Below, piece by piece: positions 39,782 through 64,000 of a stretch of 64,000 bases of DNA. The DNA lies in contig NW_024067695.1 of assembly GCF_009389715.1 (NCBI RefSeq), forward strand, positions 806,001 through 870,000, written 5' to 3'. The notes under the pieces are model-generated. The model saw only the letters and a program-made list of their open reading frames with translations, did no database searches and was not told the origin of the DNA. This DNA comes from Phoenix dactylifera. Lineage: Eukaryota > Streptophyta > Magnoliopsida > Arecales > Arecaceae. The stretch's first letter is position 1; each line of letters opens with the position of its first letter. The position numbers and the translations under genes were made by a program.

Positions 39782-40260
39782 TTGATAACCTACTTTCTGT
39801 TATGGTAGGTTATCAATTTATCTCTTTTTTTATAGACAAAAAATATCTTCACTTTTTATAGCTCTTAAGGATATTTTATGTTTTTTTTACAATTTCATAT
39901 TAACTCATCCTCTCAACTCTCCAATTAATACTCTCTTTCTCTCTCTCTTTCTCTCTCCGGCATATATATATATATATATGCATATACGTACGTATATATA
40001 CATACATAGATAAATATATCTATCTATATATACATACATCTACATGCATATGTACATCTATATATGTATGCATATACATAAATATACATCTATATGTGTA
40101 TGAGGGAGAGAGAAAGAAAGAAGGCATTAATTGAAGGATTGAGAGGATGAGTTAATATGAGATTATAAAAAAATATAAAATATTTTTGAGTTATAAAAAA
40201 TAAAGTTATTTTTGTTTAATAAAAAATAGATAGATTGGTAAAGTAGGTTATTAATTTTTT
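39782..40260. mobile_element. Foldback / MITE-like element with about 150-bp inverted arms
   Basis: The left arm (39782-39955) contains GATAACCTACTTT, ATATTAACTCATCCTCTCAA and CCAATTAAT. The right arm (40101-40258) is its inverse: ATTAATTGAAGGATTGAGAG, GATGAGTTAATATGAGATTA and AAAGTAGGTTATTAA. The arms match over most of about 150 bp. The centre is a (TA)/(CATA) microsatellite (39960-40100). The left end also carries a small self-palindrome GATAACCTAC...GTAGGTTATC. No coding capacity was seen. Confidence 0.8.
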
Positions 40261-40740
40261 ATAAATAGTTGTTTATGCTTTCTCCGGCAGTGGGGACCTG
40301 AAGTTGGATTAAAACACATCTAGATTGGACAAGGTGGAAACGAAAGTAATTTAATTATTCACCAACCGATCAATTAAATCGAGATTTTATGATTTTCGTC
40401 ACCAAATCCGTTCCTTCGTTGACCTCATCGCAAGCCCCAACTTTATCTTTCGTCTTACCTTCCGTCTGTCTTGCTTAGCCGGAAACTTCCTACAAGAGCC
40501 GCACAACACCTCCTCCTTTGGTTTTACCTTAAAAAACACTCAAGAAACATCCCTCCCCCTTCGCTTCCCTTCCCTTCCCTCCTTGCCATTATCTGGCCTT
40601 TTTGTCTCGTGAAATCTTTCCGTAGAAGCAAGAAAGACGTGTTCTTCTTGTCGTTCTCCGCCGCCGAAGAAGAAGTCCCAATCCGATCCCATCTCGGTGA
40701 ATCAAACATCATAGAAGAAGAAGATTAAGAAGTCAGTGGT

Positions 40741-40741
<1 letters not shown>

Positions 40742-40774
<33 letters not shown>
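40742..40774. repeat. (GA)n tract in the TAXIMIN leader
   Basis: About 16 GA units end about 20 bases before the ATG. (GA)n/(CT)n leaders are common in plants and can bind GAGA-type (BBR/BPC) factors; that role here is inference. Confidence 0.9.
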
Positions 40775-40777
<3 letters not shown>

Positions 40778-40793
40778 GAGGAGGAAGAAGAAG

Positions 40794-41180
40794 ATGTGTT
40801 GCGAGTGCGATTGCGAGTGCCGGCCGCTGGGGTGGCTGCTGGGCCTCCCCTTCGCCCTCCTTGCTCTCCTCGTCTCCATTGTCGGCGTCGTCATCTGGAT
40901 CGTCGGGTATGAAGAGTACTCCTTCCCCTTTTTTCCTCTCTTCTCCATTTTTTTTTTAAAGATGAATAAATTGGAAGGAATTATGAGCCAAATCTTTCGC
41001 AAGATTTTTGCTAGAAATTGAAGGGATTTTGTTTTTTTTTTTTGTTGGATTCTTAGGTTGTTGCTGTCGTGCATCTGCCCGTGCTGCCTGTGCGTGACGG
41101 TGGTGGTGGAGCTGGCCATCGAGCTCATCAAAGCCCCTCTCCACGTCATGGAGTGGTTCACCTCCCAGATCCCGTGTTGA
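40794..41180 (+). CDS. TAX1: TAXIMIN-type cysteine-rich signalling/membrane peptide
   Basis: TAXIMIN peptides are short, very conserved plant proteins associated with lateral organ separation and specialised metabolism; they behave as secreted or plasma-membrane peptides. Exons are 40794-40906 and 41057-41180, split inside a glycine codon (GG|G), giving 78 residues. The sequence starts [20 protein letters not shown], followed by a hydrophobic segment to VVIWIVG. The second exon encodes [20 protein letters not shown] and [20 protein letters not shown], ending in the invariant QIPC. Length and cysteine spacing match the family. It stands alone between transposon-rich regions. Confidence 0.93.
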
Positions 41181-46349
<5,169 letters not shown>

Positions 46350-47505
46350 TGTTGTGGTTGAAATTTGACTTGAGGGTGACCACGCCGATGGAAGCCGAGA
46401 AGACGCCGGCCGAGACGGAGGAAGAAGGCCATCTCCTGCGCTTCAGGGTACCTGCACAAAGTCTTGACCGAAAATTCCGGCGAAGGTCCTCCGATGGCTA
46501 AGTTAACAGAGTTTTTGGAGAGGTGTTTTCTTTGTATTGAATTGCTTTGATAGCTTATACTTATTTACCGAGAACCTTTTCCTACCCTCTTTTTTATAAG
46601 ATGAGGGTTTCTGCCGTTACCTGAAGTTTCGAGCTAATTTATGATTAGCTGACCATTAGCTGGAGGTGGCGTAAATCACGAAGATAAATCCCGCAGGCGG
46701 AGGATGTGAAAGATATCTTTCCAGATTTGTTCTGAGGATCTGTCGCGTCATTCCAAGCGAAAGTGGTTGAGGGAGCTCTTCAATGCGTTGCGTATACGCT
46801 CTCTCTCGAGGCGTTACCTGATGGTACGCAAGGGGCCAATCATCAATGCCCCACCTCCCGAGGCGGCTATCATGATAACCGGCCTTTAATACCGCAATCT
46901 AGGAAGATCTGCCGAGGGAGCTTCTGGATCTGCCACGTGGCATGATCTAGCCGCTCGGCCGCCTGGGCAGGCCGATCAGAGCTGTTGAGGTAGGTTATAT
47001 ATGATCTTGAAGAGGAACTGTTCTCTTTGTTCTGGGGATCTGCGGGATCTTTGACGAGAGCAGAGTTGACAGGGCCGAGGTCAGCTCGGCCTTTAACCGG
47101 GTCCGAGGTCTGTTTGGCCTTCGGTAGAGTTCGAGGTCCCTGGTTCTTAGCAAGATTGAGGTTTGCTTGGTCGGAGTTGGGTGGCTCCACGTTGGAGCAA
47201 GACGTTCCATTTTGCCTCCCATCAGTCTCAACATGTCACGTCAAATGCTTAAATCTTAATTTTTCACGTTCTATCATCAATCACATCATATGCCTACCCA
47301 AGTTTTGGAAGGAGAATCCATAGATTTCCTTCCTCCTGCTAGAAGCGGACTCAGATTCAAATCAGAGGCCGAGCATCCCGTATCTGACCCTTCTTACCGA
47401 ATCTCGTCATCTTCCAAGACATGGCCCACCGGGCTGCGCGACCATTCCTGGTTTGGCTAACAGTATTCGCCCCCTCCAGCAACTAGAGAGCTGGTCGGCC
47501 GATCC
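46350..47505 (-). mobile_element. LTR retrotransposon remnant: 3' LTR plus polypurine tract
   Basis: On the minus strand an LTR begins TGTTAGCCAAACC at 47462 and ends CCACAACA at 46350 (about 1.1 kb). A TATAAAAAAGAGG motif lies inside (near 46600), as in a promoter. Immediately before its start is GGAGGGGGCGAATAC, which looks like the polypurine tract that precedes a 3' LTR. So this is the 3' end of an element whose body is gone to the right. No partner LTR or target duplication was found. It resembles Ty3/Gypsy LTRs but is unassigned, and older than the 34-39 kb element. Confidence 0.6.
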
Positions 47506-47639
47506 ACGACATCCCTATCCACTTCGCACGGCATTTTCCTTTCAAAAAAGCACAGCACCAATCCATTCCATAAGCCCCTTCTTAGAAGGAAAAGCTTCTT
47601 AATTTTTTTAAGATAAACTTTAATAGCAATATTACTGAG

Positions 47640-47997
47640 AGAGGAGACAATAAAAGAATAGACTTTGTTATCAGAGACCTCAATGCCAAATTTGTAGTGG
47701 CCGAATCTTCGACACTACTGTCATTGGAGCACGCTTAAAGCTGTGTAAGAGAGAATTACCTATGTGAGGCTTGTTCTGGATGCAATCTGTATTCACCTTG
47801 AAGGGAAAGCGGCTACAGTGATCGAGTGGGTTCAAGGCTGGCACAATGATGTTGGCAGGTAGTTGCTGCTCCACGATATATTCTGACTAGTGAGAAAGTG
47901 TGACTCCTTTCGGACCATCCATATCTATAGGAAGACGAAAAGTGCTGCCGATTGTATCGCTTTCTTTGTGGCTCATTATTTTGAAGAATTTTTTTGA
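47640..47997 (+). mobile_element. LINE 3' fragment (RNase H domain)
   Basis: The plus strand encodes DFVIRDLNAKFVVAESS, then degraded sequence, then FRTIHIYRKTKSAADCIAFF and a stop at about 47995. FVIRD opens and IYR..(N)..AD closes the RNase H domain at the end of plant L1-type LINE ORF2. A stop after SLEHA and others in the middle show it is dead. It is about 120 codons long, the longest of the three LINE tails here. Confidence 0.7.
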
Positions 47998-48574
47998 ATG
48001 AATTAAGTGTCTGTTTCTTTTTTTTTCTTCATTGATTTTTTTTTTTAATTTTGTTGACTGCATTTATGCATGCTCGGTGTGATTAGCCATTGTATAAAAA
48101 ATAATAAAAGAAAAACTCCCCACTCAACCACTAAAGAGAAGTACAAACCCACTCCCACTAATGAAAAGTACAAACCCACATGCAATCAAAATTCAGAGCA
48201 CAACTCATCCTTCCTTTCAAAAAGCCCAGCACTAAACCATGCCATAAACCCATTCTTAACACAAAAACAATCAGTAACCAACCCCCACTCTACAACTAAA
48301 GAAAGAAACAAACCCAGCTGCAGTCGGCATTCGAAGCACAGCTCATCCATCCTCATCACTCCTCACAAACCCAATCCAGCTCCATGGAGTGCTAATACCA
48401 CTCAAATCAGACTGCCCCAAAAGGCCGCCCACAGATCTAAGCTTTCTCCTCGCCCACCTCCGTTTACTTCTCCCGGGACCACGTCACGCACGCACGCGCA
48501 GACACCCATCTCTTGTTCCGAAAACCCACCAAGAGTTCCCCAAGCAAAGCAAAGCAAAGAAGAAGAAGAATAGA

Positions 48575-52265
<3,691 letters not shown>

Positions 52266-54002
52266 CTTGTTGAATGCATGACAGAAAATCTGGTTTTGTG
52301 TAATTGCTAGTAGGGCTAAGAATGTTGTATCAGAGCTTAATCAGTTGGGGGGGGAATAATGAATGAGGCACTGCGAATAAATAGCTGTGTTCACTTCTGC
52401 TGAAACTTCAGAAAATTAGTGTGTTGTCTGGTAATAAGATAAGCTTTCAGCAATACTTCTGTAGGCGGACGTTTCTGTTGCTTTAGTGCAAGCTGCTGTG
52501 TTAATTGCCCCATGTCCAGCATCAATGATACGCCTCTGAAATTATATCTCTTGCTAGTCTAACAAACTATTAGTCCATTAAATACAGGCAGGCATATCTT
52601 CAGCTGATGGTCCATGGTTGGTAATAAAAATTTGGTGTTTTCCAATGGGACTGACTAGTAAGAGTCTCCACAGGGCTCAGTTCCAGACGTGTGCTCACAG
52701 AAGCTCTCCAGAAAATTTAATGTCCCATTCGAATATGGCTGTGATTAATCCATGCTTCAGAAGGAAAGGTACATGGCTTTGTGTTCGAGTGATGGCATGC
52801 TGTTCAGGAATAATTGATCATGGAGAAATGCAGAGAACCTTCAAAGGAAGCATTGCTAGATGTCCCAACTCCCATGCCATGCCATACATCTGAGTATGAC
52901 CAACATGTATGGTATAAGGATGGTGCTCTAATTATCGGCACTAGTTAGTACGTGTTCTGCACGTGATTAGTTTATAATTATGGAGTAATAAAATTGTTAC
53001 ATCTATATTCAATCTCTTCATGATGTATTTTTTGGTAGCAAAAGATCCTTATACTGTAGACTTGCCCTTATTTAAATTGTTAGCTGTTTTTGCAATTTAA
53101 ATATTTCAGCATCCTTGATAACTTTAGCTATTGGTGTTCACCTCTTGATTACTAATCAAGTTATTTGCCATTTGCTTGGTACCGATAATCCATCATTAAC
53201 GTCGTCTTCAAAAAGTGAAGGAATGGTAAATAGTTAAAAATGTTGTATATTGTTGCCGCTGAAAACTGATTGGCTCTAGGCACCGCGGCGAGAAGCACGA
53301 CGATGCTAGAGAGTTCGGTGGTTGGCTGTTCAGGTCGAAATTGGAGAAGGTGAGGAGCGCTCGTTCGCTGCAGCCGAGATCCTCGTCAGATGGCAGCACT
53401 TCGATGGAGGATACTGCGATGCCTAAGTCAATGCGGTAATCGGGAAACAGGAGGACATTATTTTTACCTCTTCTACCTCTCTTCTTGTGTATGTCTGGTA
53501 GAGGAGCTTACCTACCATCAGAGAATAAGAGCATATGGATCGACTAGAAGTGATTAGCTTGAGTATGGCCTAGACATTGTGCGTGAATGTTTCACGTACG
53601 GATAATGTCTTGCCTATCATATCAGTGGAATTTCGATGATCACTGAGTCCTCCAATTAGAATGTGGCTAACTATGGAGAGCTTCTGATATGCAAGCTTAA
53701 TGGTATGGTATTGGCCCGTCCAATGGCCGCTTTCGATCTACCATGTATTGACATTATTGCGTGTTTTAATTGGTTGGATTTTTTGATGAGCTATTATCCA
53801 TTTGGAGGCGGGTTACCCATCAATAATAGCAGCAAGGGTGGTTAAAGTTATTTCACGTCTTTTTTTGTATGAGTTTTGGTTAGTTGAATAATTTTGTATT
53901 GCCCATTCTCAATTTGCCACACACCGTTCTATATTTTCTGACAGTTCCGTTGTACAGTGGTAGCTGTAAATTGACGCTGAGACGGACAAGTGGAGAAGCG
54001 CC
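52266..54002. other. Intergenic DNA between PDC and malate dehydrogenase
   Basis: This holds the PDC 3' UTR and then about 1.4 kb in which I recognise no gene. Short frames around 52618-52893 and 53663-53845 have no family resemblance. Confidence 0.4.
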
Positions 54003-54010
54003 TTATATAT
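54003..54010 (+). promoter_or_regulatory. Likely TATA box of the malate dehydrogenase gene
   Basis: CCTTATATATTGCC lies about 95-100 bases before the ATG at 54105, which leaves a leader of about 65 bases if transcription starts some 30 bases downstream. Confidence 0.55.
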
Positions 54011-54104
54011 TGCCCGGCGGAGTGCCCGAAAACCCCAAACCCTCTTCTCCTCAACCGTTCGTTTCTAGTGGAAGTTGCTGTCTTTCTTCTTTTCTCTCTG
54101 GAAA

Positions 54105-62607
<8,503 letters not shown>

Positions 62608-64000
62608 GTTGTCTGAATTCTAAGGTTGCTTGAACCATGACAATTTTGCTTCTGTTCCTGAGAGGGTCATTCTCTCGATACACTTTACATCGTGTTTAAT
62701 CGATTCCTTGAGCTTGTTGAGCTGGCTGTCAGCTGCAGCCAACTAAGCTTTTAAGCTTCGGTCACAATAAGCCATACAATTTGCGGAAGAAAAACACTGA
62801 GGAATACATTTATTGGACTTGCAGCCTAATGAACTGTGGCAAGTCCAGCCTATTTTGATTATTCTGATTGCATAGTTTCGTAGACCTCAACTTGGTGTTT
62901 CAGTTTAAACGAGAGGTTTGTTTCAATTTACGTCATTTTCAAAATTTGGCCTTTGACTCTTTTATTTAATGCGGAAACTGCTAAAACTAGCTCTCAATGA
63001 TTTGCTCGGTTTAAACTAGCTCCTGGTTAAGATAGTGGCAGAAGAGAAACTAGAAATTCACAGGGGTCTCACCAAACTGGGTGATTGAAGAATTCTTCCT
63101 GGCGGTTTAATGCCGGTGTTGGGTGGAGTGGAAATGGTGTGGAAGGTGAAGAGTAGTGGTAGGTGATGAGCAGCAGTAGTTAGGGCTGGTGGGCAGGGAA
63201 CCTACCGAAAGATTGTGAGGTCGGGGTGTGGTTGGTAAGTTTTCGTTTTCCTTTGTTTGGTTTTCCATTTCCTTGTACAGAAAGGAACAGGAGAAGAGCA
63301 AGTTTGAGAATGCCGAAATGGACGCCTCAAGCCGTGGCAGGGTATGCAGGAACCGTGATGGTGTCCGATAATTCTAGCGACCTTTGGATCTTATGCTGAA
63401 TCGTGCCAACCCTGTAGCTGCTACCGTTGTCGTTGTGCTATCTCTGGCCGATGGCACTATCTTGGGATTGGTCAACGTAGAGGAAATCAAATGATTCAAT
63501 TGGGACAAAGGGGTAGGTTCAGTTAAATTTCACCAAATTTTTTGGGAATTTTGCAGAAGTATTCTGTTTCATTTAGACTGCCTGGAGATTTATGATTCAG
63601 AAGTCATGAGTTTTTTTTATTTATTTGTTAGAGAAATTTAAAAATCGAAAGAATTGGAGGTAGAGAGAAAAACATGATTTTGAAGATTTTTATTCAGAGT
63701 AGAAATATCTAAGCTTCATGATTTAGGATGTTTTTGAAATTGTCATACAATCCAACATTCCACATTATAAAATCAAGATTAATAATTTCAAAAACTATGT
63801 TCTAAAATCAGATCCCATGATTTTAAAATCTTTGGGTGCTGTTGGTGTAGCTTTTAGTGAACAAACTCTAGTAGTATGCTGATCTAGAGATGTACTTCCT
63901 TTATGGTTGTCGTACTTATTTCTTTTTTATTATAAATATACATTTTTTCATAATGAATGTATATATTTTTTTTGATCGTGCAATATGTAGCATTGACTAG
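62608..64000. other. 3' flank of malate dehydrogenase, no further gene seen
   Basis: The first few hundred bases are presumably 3' UTR. The rest is AT-rich, with no recognisable coding exon or RNA gene before the window ends. Confidence 0.4.

Noticed and set aside
48070-48573. 167-codon open frame just before PDC
   Set aside because: Low-complexity Thr/Lys/Ser/Pro composition, in the PDC leader region. It ends two bases before the PDC ATG and has no domain.

Overview
This is a plant nuclear window: large multi-exon genes, AT-rich introns, GC-rich 5' coding ends, (TA)n microsatellites and abundant transposon remains. The GC-rich first exons and the closest protein matches I recall point to a monocot. 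A palm-like non-grass monocot is my best guess, but that is inference.

I can support six host genes. Left to right they are: an AMEIOTIC1/SWITCH1/DYAD meiotic protein (+, 5275-9605, 8 exons); an LSD1-type zinc-finger protein of the LOL2 kind (-, 20416-14475, 4 exons); a BET-type bromodomain/NET protein of the GTE family (+, 24996-27337, 4 exons); a TAXIMIN small cysteine-rich membrane/signalling peptide (+, 40794-41180, 2 exons); pyruvate decarboxylase (+, 48575-52265, 7 exons); and mitochondrial malate dehydrogenase (+, 54105-62607, 7 exons, one intron over 5 kb). Exon phases close cleanly for all six, with one uncertain region (the DYAD N-terminus) and one non-canonical donor (PDC intron 3). 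They are independent transcription units, not a cluster or pathway. Two host pseudogenes are also present: riboflavin synthase (-, about 1680-2429) and a PPR protein (+, about 22872-23400).

The space between genes is filled by mobile DNA. Kb 10.65-13.47 is a CACTA (En/Spm)-like element full of GACGCTT..AAGCGTC palindromes, and it holds a plastid-type tRNA-Cys copy. Kb 34.2-39.2 is a complete-ended but coding-poor Ty3/Gypsy-like LTR element whose LTRs carry arrays of a 15-bp GAGCTC-containing unit; its 5-bp target duplication is intact. A 3' LTR remnant lies at 46.35-47.5 kb and a probable solo LTR at 57.1-59.0 kb, inside the malate dehydrogenase intron. Three short LINE 3' tails (RNase H end) lie at 0.84, 20.5 and 47.6 kb. 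Foldback/MITE-like elements lie at 29.6-30.05 and 39.78-40.26 kb.

I see no evidence for a wholly new biological system. The most unusual items are the palindrome-rich CACTA-like element with its embedded plastid tRNA, the GAGCTC-array LTR element, a microsatellite that starts at a DYAD splice donor, and an apparent GC-AG intron in pyruvate decarboxylase.
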